In this document: in pieces, positions 56,306-64,000 of the stretch | How positions within the stretch are numbered: the first letter of the stretch is position 1 | How the letters are laid out: every line of letters begins with the position of its first letter | Origin: Flavobacterium gillisiae | GTDB taxonomy: Bacteria; Bacteroidota; Bacteroidia; Flavobacteriales; Flavobacteriaceae | Assembly (NCBI RefSeq): GCF_900107635.1 | Contig: NZ_FNRD01000006.1 | Span: forward strand, 124,001 to 188,000 | DNA length: 64,000 nt | Reading direction: 5' to 3' | Made by a program: the position numbers and the translations under genes | The notes under the pieces: model-generated | What the model was told of the DNA's origin: nothing | The model's database searches: none | What the model saw: the letters and a program-made list of their open reading frames with translations, nothing else

Positions 56306-56326
56306 TTTTATAAATTTTTAAAATTA

Positions 56327-57919
56327 TTAGTATCCAGGGTTTTGTATTAATTTACTATTTGATGCAAGAGCTGTTGCAGGAATTGGGAATAAATCTCTGT
56401 AAGACTGTGTTGGAGATCCTCCAGCCACATTTCCTTTCCAAGGCCATAAATAACTTCCTCCAGAAAATTTACCAAAACGAATTAAATCCGTTCTTCTGTG
56501 TCCTTCCCAGTGCAATTCTCTACCTCTTTCATCAAGAATAAAATTCAAGGTAAGATCTCCTTGAGTAACGGCTGCTCCTTTAGCTCTAGTTCTTAAATCA
56601 TTAACATATTTTGTAGCAGTAACTAAACTTCCACCTGCACCTCTTACAGCACATTCTGCATACATTAAATAAGCATCTGCTAAACGGAAAATAGGAAAAT
56701 CAGCATCCGAGAAATTTCCCGCTTTATCTGAACCTTGTACGCCATTTACATCTACATTTCTAAATTTCTGAATAGCATATCCATCTGTGAAATTTCCAAT
56801 TTCTTTGATTTCTTTTGTTTGCCCATCTTTATAAAATTGTCCACGGGTATCTGTTGTATTAGCATCAAATTTATCAACAAAAGCAGAAGTAGTTCTTATA
56901 CCACCCCATCCACCATTGATACCAAAGTCAGCAGCTTTCATACTTCCACCCACTGGCGCATGTGTCAAGAAAGTTGTTCCACCATAAGTTTGTGTACGAA
57001 GACCATCAAAAGCTATAGCAAAGATAAATTCGTTTTGCGATCCATTTTTATCATTATCAGCGAAGAACAATTGATTGTAATTAGTATGCAATTTATAAGC
57101 AGAACCAGTAATTTTTGTAAGTAAAGGAAGTGCCTCAGCATAATGATCTTTACCAGTATATACCTTTGCATTCATATACAAATTAGCTTGTAACATCCAA
57201 GCAGCAGCTTGATCTACACGAAATGCTTCGTTCGATTTTGGTGCTTTCAATAAAGGTGTAATCGCTGTCAATTCTTCATCAACAAACTTGTATAACTCTG
57301 CTCTTGTAGCATATTCTGGATAAAAGAAAGTGCTTGGAGACTCCTCAGTTACTAAAGAACCACCACCGAACATATCAATTAAATGCCAATACGTCATCGC
57401 TCTTAAAAAACGAGCTTCTGCTCTATAAGTAGCAATTTCTGCTTTCAAAGTAGCATCTACTCCTCTTGCCGCTAATTTCTCATCTGTAGTTTGTCTTAAA
57501 AACTCATTACAGTTTACAACTTGAAAAGAGTAACGTGCAAAAACAGCAGTTACAAAACGATCTAAAGAAGTCCATGTTTGTGAATGTAAGTCTTTTATAG
57601 TTCCATCATTCCAAGCAATAACTGCTTCATCAGTAGTTAACTCCTGTAATAACCAATATCCTCTTATGTACTGGCTTTCACCCTCATCGATTCCAGAAAT
57701 ATCTGGCGACCCTGAAGGTCCCGATTGTCCTGAAGTAGCAAAACCTGCATATAATTTTGCTAGATTTTGTTTATAAGAAGCTGCATCAGTAAAAAATTGA
57801 TCCCCTGGAATAGCATTTGTGCTTTCAGGTGCTTGGTCTAAATCATTGGTACATGATGGAAATAAAAACACCATCAATAACAATGAAATACCCAATAATT
57901 TTATTTGTGTCTTTTTCAT
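56327..57919 (-). CDS. susD: SusD-family maltodextrin-binding lipoprotein
   Basis: A 530-residue RagB/SusD protein with lipobox Cys23 ('FLFPSC') followed by 'TNDLDQAPES', TPR-like helices ('AEARFLRAMTYWHLIDMFG' is diagnostic), and the SusD C-terminal region 'ILDERGRELHWEGHRRTDLIRF'. It captures maltodextrins for the SusC encoded 17 bases upstream. Substrate is inferred from the GH13, SusE and MFS neighbours. Confidence 0.93.
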   Translation of the reverse strand: MKKTQIKLLGISLLLMVFLFPSCTNDLDQAPESTNAIPGDQFFTDAASYKQNLAKLYAGFATSGQSGPSGSPDISGIDEGESQYIRGYWLLQELTTDEAVIAWNDGTIKDLHSQTWTSLDRFVTAVFARYSFQVVNCNEFLRQTTDEKLAARGVDATLKAEIATYRAEARFLRAMTYWHLIDMFGGGSLVTEESPSTFFYPEYATRAELYKFVDEELTAITPLLKAPKSNEAFRVDQAAAWMLQANLYMNAKVYTGKDHYAEALPLLTKITGSAYKLHTNYNQLFFADNDKNGSQNEFIFAIAFDGLRTQTYGGTTFLTHAPVGGSMKAADFGINGGWGGIRTTSAFVDKFDANTTDTRGQFYKDGQTKEIKEIGNFTDGYAIQKFRNVDVNGVQGSDKAGNFSDADFPIFRLADAYLMYAECAVRGAGGSLVTATKYVNDLRTRAKGAAVTQGDLTLNFILDERGRELHWEGHRRTDLIRFGKFSGGSYLWPWKGNVAGGSPTQSYRDLFPIPATALASNSKLIQNPGY

Positions 57920-57936
57920 TTTTCTTTTTGTTTGTA

Positions 57937-60876
57937 TTAGAAATTAACGTTTAAACCTAACGTGAAAATAATTGGTCTAGGATATAAAGTATTATCAATA
58001 CCACCAGAAATTTCTGGATCCAAACCATCATATTTAGTAATAGTTAGAACATTTTGAGCTGACAAAGTTAATTTCACTAATGAAGATGATTCTGGTTTTT
58101 GATTGAAAGTATAACCAACACTCACATTATTTAACTTAATAAACGAAGCGTCTTGTACATAATAATCAGAATGCAATTGAAGGTCATTTGATTTAGCAAA
58201 ACGAGTTTCTAATAAATTAGCAACTCCATTAGATAAATCTGTTTGTCTTAATAATACATTAATATCCGTTCCAAAATTAGAATCTACATTGTTGTACATG
58301 TAATTACCCCAAGATCCTCTCCAATCCATTGAAAAATCGAAGTTTTTATAAGTTACACTTGTATTGAAACCGTAGAAAACATCAGCTGCCGGTTTATGAA
58401 AACGGTATTTATCCTGTTCATTAACGATCCCGTCTTGGTTTCTATCAATAAAAACTCCGTCAAGTGGTTTTGCATCAGCACCATATGCTTGCTCATACAC
58501 AAAGAATGAACTTGGCGCATATCCTACTTGGTGATTTTGAATTGTATTTCCTGTACCTCCAGAGATACCACCTACACTAATACCAGGAGTATTAGGTTGA
58601 GTAGTCGTTAACTTTGTGATTTTAGAATCTTGAAAAGTAACGTTTCCACCTATCGTCCATTCAAAATCTTGAGTACGAACCGGAATAACCTCAGCTAACA
58701 ATTCAATACCTTTATTCTCGATTGTTCCTACGTTATAATTGTCATAATTTGAAAAACCAAAGAAAGATGGGTTTTGAGTGTACAACAATAAATCCTTAGT
58801 CGTTCTTTTATACAAATCTACACTTCCTGTAAGTCTGTTGTTGAACAAGCCATAGTCAAGACCAGCATTTAAAGTGGTTGTTTGCTCCCATTTCAAGTTA
58901 CTATTGTACGGTTGCGGTCTAAAAGTAGAATAAAAAGTATTCCCAAATTGATATTGAGCCGTACTATTAGAAATTAAATACAACGGAATCGAAGGATAAC
59001 TTACTCCAATGTCCTGTTGTCCTGTAATACCCCAACCTCCTCTAATTTTGAGAGTAGAAATACTAGCTACATCTTTCAAGAAACTTTCTTCGTTTAACTT
59101 CCAAGCTACTGCTACTGCAGGGAAATTTGCCCATCTGTTTGACTCTGTGAATCTCGATGTCCCATCACGTCTGTAAGATGCCGTAATAATATATTTATCA
59201 GCAATCGTGAAGTTTGTTCTAGCAAAGAAAGATTGTAAGTTCACTCTAGAAGGAACAGGAACACCAGGAACCGTTACATTATTTTGGAAATCAAAAGAAG
59301 ACCCATCATTTACATCTCTAAAATCTTGATACGTATATCCACCCGTTGCATCAATTTGCGTATCGATTGCATCTACTTTCTTATTGTAGTTTAAATACAA
59401 ATCCATCACTTTATTAAATCTTGAACCTGTATTTTCATACGTATTATTGTGTCCTGAACCTTTAATTCCGTTAAGGAAATTAGCACCTGTACCGCCGTAA
59501 GATCTTCCGCTCAATTGATCATAACCAAAGTTAGCTACCGCTTTTAGTTCTGATAAAAAATGCATTTTATATTCCGTTTGGATGTTTCCAATACTTCTGT
59601 ATGAAGTACCATAGTTATCAAACTGATCAATTAAAGAAACAGGGTTTCTTCCAGCCAACTGATTTATTTCAGTAGGTGAAGTATACCATTGGAAAAAAGT
59701 ACCGTCAGCATTTCTAACCGCTTGTGAAGGGTCAAAACTAATAGCCGCACCAATTGCACCTCTATTACTGTAGTTGTTTTTAATTGATGATGTATTGTTG
59801 TTTAATTCAATTTTCAAATGTTTGTCCAAGAAATTTCCAGTTACACCAACTCCAAGAGTTGTTCTTTGCATGTTATCTCTTTTTAAGATACCATTCAAAT
59901 TAGCATATCCAACAGAAGCTCTGTAAACTACATTATCAGTTCCACCGCTTAAAGCAATATTATGATCAGTACCAATAGCAGTTCTGAAAATTTCATCTTG
60001 CCAATTCGTATCAGCACTACCTAGTAAAGCTATTTGAGCAGCACTACCATTAGCAGTAACAAAGTCTTTAAATTGAGTAGACGACAAAGCATCTACTTTA
60101 TTAGTAACTTCAGAAACTTGAAGATTTCCATTGTAATTCACTTTCAATTCTCCAGCTTTTCCTTTTTTGGTAGTAATAATAATTACACCATTAGAAGCAC
60201 GAGAACCGTAAATAGCAGTTGCCGAAGCATCTTTTAATACTGTAATAGATTCTATATTATTTTGATTTATCGTAGACAATGGATTTCTTCCTCCATTAAT
60301 CCCACCAGCCGCAACTGGAACATTATCAATCACATATAAAGGATCGTTATTTGCAGATAATGACGAACCACTTCTAATTCTAATCGTAGCACCTTCACCT
60401 GGAGAACCTCCTCCATTAATGATTTGCAAACCAGCTACTTTCCCTTGAATCATTTGATCCGCAGAAGTTACTGGTCCTTTATTAAAATCTTTCGATGTCA
60501 AAACGGTTACTGCTCCTGTCGCATCTTTTTTCTTAACGGTACCGTAACCCACTTGGATTACTACTTCACTTAATTGATTTGCATCTTCTTCTAGTGAAAC
60601 CGTTACTGATTTTTGAGCATCATAGTTAATGACTGTATTTTTGTAACCAATGAAAGAAAAAACGATTTTAGCGCCTTTCTTAGCATTTGGCAATTGAAAC
60701 TTTCCGTCAAAATCTGTCGAAACTCCATTTGTGCTACCTTGTACATTTACATTTACTCCAGGAATGGGCTGTCCTGATGATTTATCAAGAACAGTTCCAC
60801 TAAGAGTATTCTGAGCCAGAATACTAAAAGGAAGTAACAGTAATAAAAATAACAACTTTTTATAAATTGTTTTCAT
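57937..60876 (-). CDS. susC: SusC-family TonB-dependent maltodextrin transporter
   Basis: A 979-residue transporter: signal peptide (about 1-21), carboxypeptidase-regulatory-like domain (about 22-100, 'SGTVLDKSSGQPIPGVNVNVQ'), plug (about 110-235, 'IRIRSGSSLSANNDPLYVID' area) and barrel ending 'IIFTLGLNVNF'. It is the first gene of susC-susD-susE-GH13. It is clearly distinct from the two SusC genes at 27-35 kb. Its promoter region faces a LacI-family gene. Confidence 0.95.
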   Translation of the reverse strand: MKTIYKKLLFLLLLLPFSILAQNTLSGTVLDKSSGQPIPGVNVNVQGSTNGVSTDFDGKFQLPNAKKGAKIVFSFIGYKNTVINYDAQKSVTVSLEEDANQLSEVVIQVGYGTVKKKDATGAVTVLTSKDFNKGPVTSADQMIQGKVAGLQIINGGGSPGEGATIRIRSGSSLSANNDPLYVIDNVPVAAGGINGGRNPLSTINQNNIESITVLKDASATAIYGSRASNGVIIITTKKGKAGELKVNYNGNLQVSEVTNKVDALSSTQFKDFVTANGSAAQIALLGSADTNWQDEIFRTAIGTDHNIALSGGTDNVVYRASVGYANLNGILKRDNMQRTTLGVGVTGNFLDKHLKIELNNNTSSIKNNYSNRGAIGAAISFDPSQAVRNADGTFFQWYTSPTEINQLAGRNPVSLIDQFDNYGTSYRSIGNIQTEYKMHFLSELKAVANFGYDQLSGRSYGGTGANFLNGIKGSGHNNTYENTGSRFNKVMDLYLNYNKKVDAIDTQIDATGGYTYQDFRDVNDGSSFDFQNNVTVPGVPVPSRVNLQSFFARTNFTIADKYIITASYRRDGTSRFTESNRWANFPAVAVAWKLNEESFLKDVASISTLKIRGGWGITGQQDIGVSYPSIPLYLISNSTAQYQFGNTFYSTFRPQPYNSNLKWEQTTTLNAGLDYGLFNNRLTGSVDLYKRTTKDLLLYTQNPSFFGFSNYDNYNVGTIENKGIELLAEVIPVRTQDFEWTIGGNVTFQDSKITKLTTTQPNTPGISVGGISGGTGNTIQNHQVGYAPSSFFVYEQAYGADAKPLDGVFIDRNQDGIVNEQDKYRFHKPAADVFYGFNTSVTYKNFDFSMDWRGSWGNYMYNNVDSNFGTDINVLLRQTDLSNGVANLLETRFAKSNDLQLHSDYYVQDASFIKLNNVSVGYTFNQKPESSSLVKLTLSAQNVLTITKYDGLDPEISGGIDNTLYPRPIIFTLGLNVNF

Positions 60877-60926
60877 ACTTTTTGTTTAAATTAATTTGTG
60901 TTTTGGGTTGTGTTTTTAACTTTTAA

Positions 60927-60974
60927 TTTTACTTCGAACGCTAAATTTATATAAATTTTAACAGCCCCGACAAA
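60927..60974 (-). promoter_or_regulatory. susC promoter and candidate operator
   Basis: On the minus strand, TTTG (60971-60974), 21 bases, and TAAATTTA (60942-60949) resemble the Bacteroidetes promoter. The 12-mer TTTTACTTCGAA (plus strand 60927-60938) covers the expected start site and also occurs before the MFS gene at 62367-62378. It may be a LacI-family operator. The rest of the 333-base gap between susC and the regulator holds no gene. Confidence 0.45.
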
Positions 60975-61209
60975 GACTATTTTATATTAGTTTACGAAAA
61001 CGTGATAGTGTTGAAAACTTTCTCTATTACCCAATTATTTAAGGGTTAAATTGCCATTAATAAAAACAAACCATATCTTTATTACGAAAATAATTTTTAT
61101 CAATTTTACAATTATGACATCGCCACTAACAAAAAATTTGATGCAAATAAGCACCAAAAAATAAAACAGCGATACTACATCTGACCACTAAAAAATAAAT
61201 TCCATCTCT

Positions 61210-62241
61210 ATGAAAAGGAAAGTAACGCTTAAACAAATTGCTAAAGAACTTGACGTTTCAATCTCTACAGTTTCAAAATCATTAAGAAATAGCTTGGAAA
61301 TCGGAGAAGATACCCGATTAAAAGTGCAGGCTTTTGCTAAGTTCTACAACTATAGACCCAACAACATTGCCTTAAGTTTAAAGAACCGAAAAACAAAAAC
61401 CATAGGAATTATTATACCAGAGATTGTCCATTATTTTTTCTCCACGGTCATCAATGGAATAGAACAAGTAGCAAATGAAAATGGATACAGTGTTATCATC
61501 ACGCTATCTGACGATTCGTTTGATAAAGAAGTTCTTAACATGGAAATGCTTGCTAATGGAAGCATTGATGGCTTTATCATGTCCCTATCGAAAGAAACCC
61601 AGTTTAAAGGCGATTACCACCACATTTCAGAAGTAATAGATCAAGGAATGCCAGTCGTTATGTTTGACAGAGTTTCTAATGAAATCCTGTGTGACAAAGT
61701 GATTATTGACGATAAACTGGCAGCTTACGAAGCAGTCCAAAGCCTTATCGACAAAGGCAGAAAAAAAATAGCCTTGGTTACCACCGTCGATTATGTAAGT
61801 GTAGGTAAACTAAGAACAGATGGCTACACTAAAGCCTTACTAGACAATGGAATTCCTTTTAATGAGGATTTAATCATTAAAATTGAAGATGTAGATACTT
61901 GCGAAATCATCATTGGTAAACTACTAGAAGACAAAGCTATCGATGCCGTTTTTGCCGTAAACGAACTCTTTGCCGTCACAAGTATTAAAGCCGCAAACAA
62001 AATGGGAGTGAATGTCCCTAAAGACCTGGCTGTAATCGCATTTACAGATGGAATTATTTCTAAATACTCTACTCCTACTATTACAACCGTAAGTCAAAGT
62101 GGAAAAAAAATGGGCAATAGAGCGGCAAAAATGCTGATTGACAGACTGGAACTGGAAGACGAACATCTAGAAGAAGAAAATTATAAAACTGAAGTAATTG
62201 AAACCCATCTTATCGAAAGGGAATCTACCTACCAAGCTTAG
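61210..62241 (+). CDS. LacI-family transcriptional regulator of the maltose locus
   Basis: A 343-residue regulator: N-terminal HTH ('VTLKQIAKELDVSISTVSKSL', residues 4-24) with hinge helix ('NIALSLKNRKT'), then a periplasmic-binding-protein-like sugar domain (about 60-335). It is divergent from susC and upstream of a sugar MFS gene, so it probably controls both. Bacteroides use SusR here instead; LacI-type regulators take that place in Flavobacteriaceae. The effector is likely maltose or a derivative. Confidence 0.93.
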   Translation: MKRKVTLKQIAKELDVSISTVSKSLRNSLEIGEDTRLKVQAFAKFYNYRPNNIALSLKNRKTKTIGIIIPEIVHYFFSTVINGIEQVANENGYSVIITLSDDSFDKEVLNMEMLANGSIDGFIMSLSKETQFKGDYHHISEVIDQGMPVVMFDRVSNEILCDKVIIDDKLAAYEAVQSLIDKGRKKIALVTTVDYVSVGKLRTDGYTKALLDNGIPFNEDLIIKIEDVDTCEIIIGKLLEDKAIDAVFAVNELFAVTSIKAANKMGVNVPKDLAVIAFTDGIISKYSTPTITTVSQSGKKMGNRAAKMLIDRLELEDEHLEEENYKTEVIETHLIERESTYQA

Positions 62242-62366
62242 AACTTAGATATTTTCCTATTTTATTCATTACTACAACCTTGTAGTTAAAAAAGTTGCTT
62301 TTTATTCGTATCGAAAAAATAAAAGATTGAAATAAATTTTTATATTTACCCAGTCAACGCTTTTAC

Positions 62367-62412
62367 TTTTACTTCGAAAATAAGTTAAGTTTTGATAAGC
62401 ATAGCGCTTATC
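62367..62412 (+). promoter_or_regulatory. Candidate operator and hairpin before the MFS gene
   Basis: TTTTACTTCGAA at 62367-62378 repeats the motif seen before susC. Just after it, GATAAGC (62394-62400) and GCTTATC (62406-62412) form a 7-base inverted repeat 21 bases before the ATG, which could mask translation or bind a regulator. Confidence 0.4.
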
Positions 62413-62433
62413 GTTAATATATAAATTACGATA

Positions 62434-63963
62434 ATGGAGAAGCGTAAATTAAGTTTCTGGCAAATTTGGAACATGAGTTTCGGGTTTCTGGGAATTCAAA
62501 TGGGTTTTGCCTTGCAAAATTCGAATGTCAGTAGAATATTTCAGACTTTAGGTGCTAACATTGACGACATCCCAATTTTATGGGTTGCCGCTCCTATGAC
62601 GGGCTTAATTATCCAACCTATAATTGGTTATTTTTCAGACAGGACCTGGACAAAATTAGGACGAAGAAAACCCTACTTTTTAGCGGGTGCAATTTTAGCA
62701 TCGGCAGCATTATTTATAATGCCCAATTCTCCCGTTTTATGGTTTGCAGCTGGGATGCTCTGGATCATGGACGCTTCCATCAATGTTTCGATGGAACCAT
62801 TTCGCGCTTTTGTTGGAGACAATCTTCCAGAAAAACAACGTACCATGGGATTTGCCATGCAAAGTTTTTTTATCGGAATTGGCGCTTACTTCGCATCAAA
62901 ATTACCATTAATCTTTACTCATTTCGGAGTTCAAAATACCGCTCCGCTTGGTATCATTCCCGATTCAGTTAAATACTCGTTCTACTTTGGTGGAGTCGTA
63001 TTTATTGCAACGGTGTTATGGACTGTTATCACTTCTAAAGAATATTCTCCTGAAGAACTAGAAGCTTTTGAAAAACACAAAGAAACAACATTCACAAAAG
63101 AAGAACATTCTGCTGAGTGGTTCGTTACTAACGGAAAATCGCATTTAACAAAAGGAATACTATTTCTTGTTGTAAGCGCCTTATTTTCATTCGCAATTTA
63201 TGAATACGATCTAAAGAAAGACTTGTATGTTTTAGCTCTCGGTCTTATTGGCTTAGGAGGATTAGCGATGTTAGTATCTGGTATGATGCAAAAAAACAAC
63301 AATACCGAAAATGGCTTTGTAACCATCATGAATGACTTCCAGTTCATGCCAAAAATCATGAAGCAATTAGCCTGGGTACAATTTTTCTCTTGGTTTGCGC
63401 TTTTCTCCATGTGGATTTACACGACTCTCGCGGTTACACAACATATTTATGGAACGACAGATACAACCTCTGAAACGTATAATACGGGGGCGAATCAAGT
63501 AGGTGAAATGTTTGCCAATTATAATTTAATTGCAGCAATAGCAGCCTTTTTACTACCGGTACTAGCAAAATATACTAGTACAAAATTCACGCACTTTATT
63601 GCATTAGTATGCGGTGGACTTGGCCTTATATCCATCTACTTCATTCAGGAGCCAACGGTTTTTATGATGGAATGGCTTCCAATGATTGGTGTTGGAATTG
63701 CTTGGGCAAGTATCCTGTCTATACCTTACGCAATGTTATCCGGTTCATTACCTTCTAACAAAATGGGCTATTACATGGGAGTTTTTAACTTCTTTATCGT
63801 AATCCCACAATTAGTAGCTGCTTCTATTTTAGGATTTTTAGTTTCTAAATTTTTTAACAGCGAACCTATTTATGCACTTTTAATTGGTGGAGTTTCCATG
63901 ATTCTTGCCGGAATTATTTCTCTTACCATTAATGACGAATCAAAAATTATAATAAATGAATAA
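62434..63963 (+). CDS. MFS sugar transporter (SLC45/GPH-like, maltose)
   Basis: A 509-residue MFS protein with about 12 membrane helices. It has 'FGFLGIQMGFALQNSNVSRI' in helix 1 and the motif 'GYFSDRTWTKLGRRKPYF' between helices 2 and 3, typical of sucrose/maltose-type transporters. It should carry maltose across the inner membrane after SusC uptake. Its last codons overlap the next gene (a beta-phosphoglucomutase) by 8 bases, which ties it to phosphorolytic maltose use. Confidence 0.9.
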   Translation: MEKRKLSFWQIWNMSFGFLGIQMGFALQNSNVSRIFQTLGANIDDIPILWVAAPMTGLIIQPIIGYFSDRTWTKLGRRKPYFLAGAILASAALFIMPNSPVLWFAAGMLWIMDASINVSMEPFRAFVGDNLPEKQRTMGFAMQSFFIGIGAYFASKLPLIFTHFGVQNTAPLGIIPDSVKYSFYFGGVVFIATVLWTVITSKEYSPEELEAFEKHKETTFTKEEHSAEWFVTNGKSHLTKGILFLVVSALFSFAIYEYDLKKDLYVLALGLIGLGGLAMLVSGMMQKNNNTENGFVTIMNDFQFMPKIMKQLAWVQFFSWFALFSMWIYTTLAVTQHIYGTTDTTSETYNTGANQVGEMFANYNLIAAIAAFLLPVLAKYTSTKFTHFIALVCGGLGLISIYFIQEPTVFMMEWLPMIGVGIAWASILSIPYAMLSGSLPSNKMGYYMGVFNFFIVIPQLVAASILGFLVSKFFNSEPIYALLIGGVSMILAGIISLTINDESKIIINE

Positions 63964-64000
63964 GAAAGCATTCATCTTCGACCTTGACGGAGTAATTGTT
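63956..64000 (+). CDS. pgmB: Beta-phosphoglucomutase, N-terminal fragment (window end)
   Basis: Only 15 codons are in the window. They begin 'MNKKAFIFDLDGVIV', the HAD motif I with the nucleophile DxD. The ATG overlaps the MFS stop by 8 bases. In maltose loci of this group a beta-phosphoglucomutase follows the transporter and converts beta-glucose-1-phosphate; other HAD phosphatases are possible. Confidence 0.7.
   Translation, partial: MNKKAFIFDLDGVIV

Noticed and set aside
1..64000. CRISPR array, prophage or rRNA operon
   Set aside because: No regularly spaced repeats, phage structural genes or rRNA sequence were seen anywhere in the window.

Overview
The window looks like a chromosomal segment of a member of the Flavobacteriaceae, most likely Flavobacterium or a close relative. 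The evidence is low GC, SusC/SusD uptake genes, a type IX secretion sorting domain, mevalonate-pathway genes, STAC-type sensor architecture and promoters of the Bacteroidetes form TTG-N19/20-TAnnTTTG. Genus is inferred, not shown.

Layout. 1-8.3 kb: the 3' end of comEC, then a minus-strand peptide cluster (DPP IV-like peptidase, three adjacent POT peptide transporters, a periplasmic thioredoxin). 8.4-10.9 kb: two mevalonate-pathway genes, HMG-CoA reductase and a GYDIA-type GHMP kinase, with a hairpin repeat between them. 10.9-17.2 kb: a minus-strand envelope operon (coaX, FadL-like outer membrane protein, lptC, small membrane protein, CNNM/CBS protein, periplasmic PPIase). 17.2-20.9 kb: tRNA-Phe followed by a decayed accessory stretch with an unknown gene, a SYLF gene and remnants of an exonuclease, an isoaspartyl peptidase and a tyrosine recombinase. 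20.9-24.7 kb: malic enzyme and a dicarboxylate symporter. 24.8-37.7 kb: a sigma/anti-sigma controlled, internally duplicated TonB-dependent uptake locus (two near-identical SusC proteins, two M14 carboxypeptidases, one SusD), probably for peptides. 37.9-40.9 kb: a truncated scoB remnant, an exonuclease and a CBS/DUF294 protein.

41.1-52.2 kb is a plus-strand acetate/short-chain-acid module: a stand-alone zinc-ribbon/HTH protein, a porin, a DUF4212 + SLC5 symporter pair, an SLC5-STAC-histidine kinase, a receiver-only response regulator, a propionate-CoA-ligase-like gene broken by one in-frame TAA, and an intact acetyl-CoA synthetase. 52.3-64 kb is a maltose/starch locus: secreted GH13 enzyme with a T9SS signal, SusE, SusD, SusC, a divergent LacI regulator, an MFS sugar transporter and the start of a beta-phosphoglucomutase.

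The genes together describe an organism feeding on peptides, organic acids and alpha-glucans. Most of the window is ordinary core metabolism. The points most worth checking are the acetate module with its transposase-like HTH protein and orphan receiver, the SusC/M14 tandem duplication, the decayed tRNA-adjacent stretch (including a stop codon created by tetranucleotide-repeat expansion and a 93% identical exonuclease fragment duplicated 19 kb away), and a shared candidate operator in front of susC and the MFS gene.
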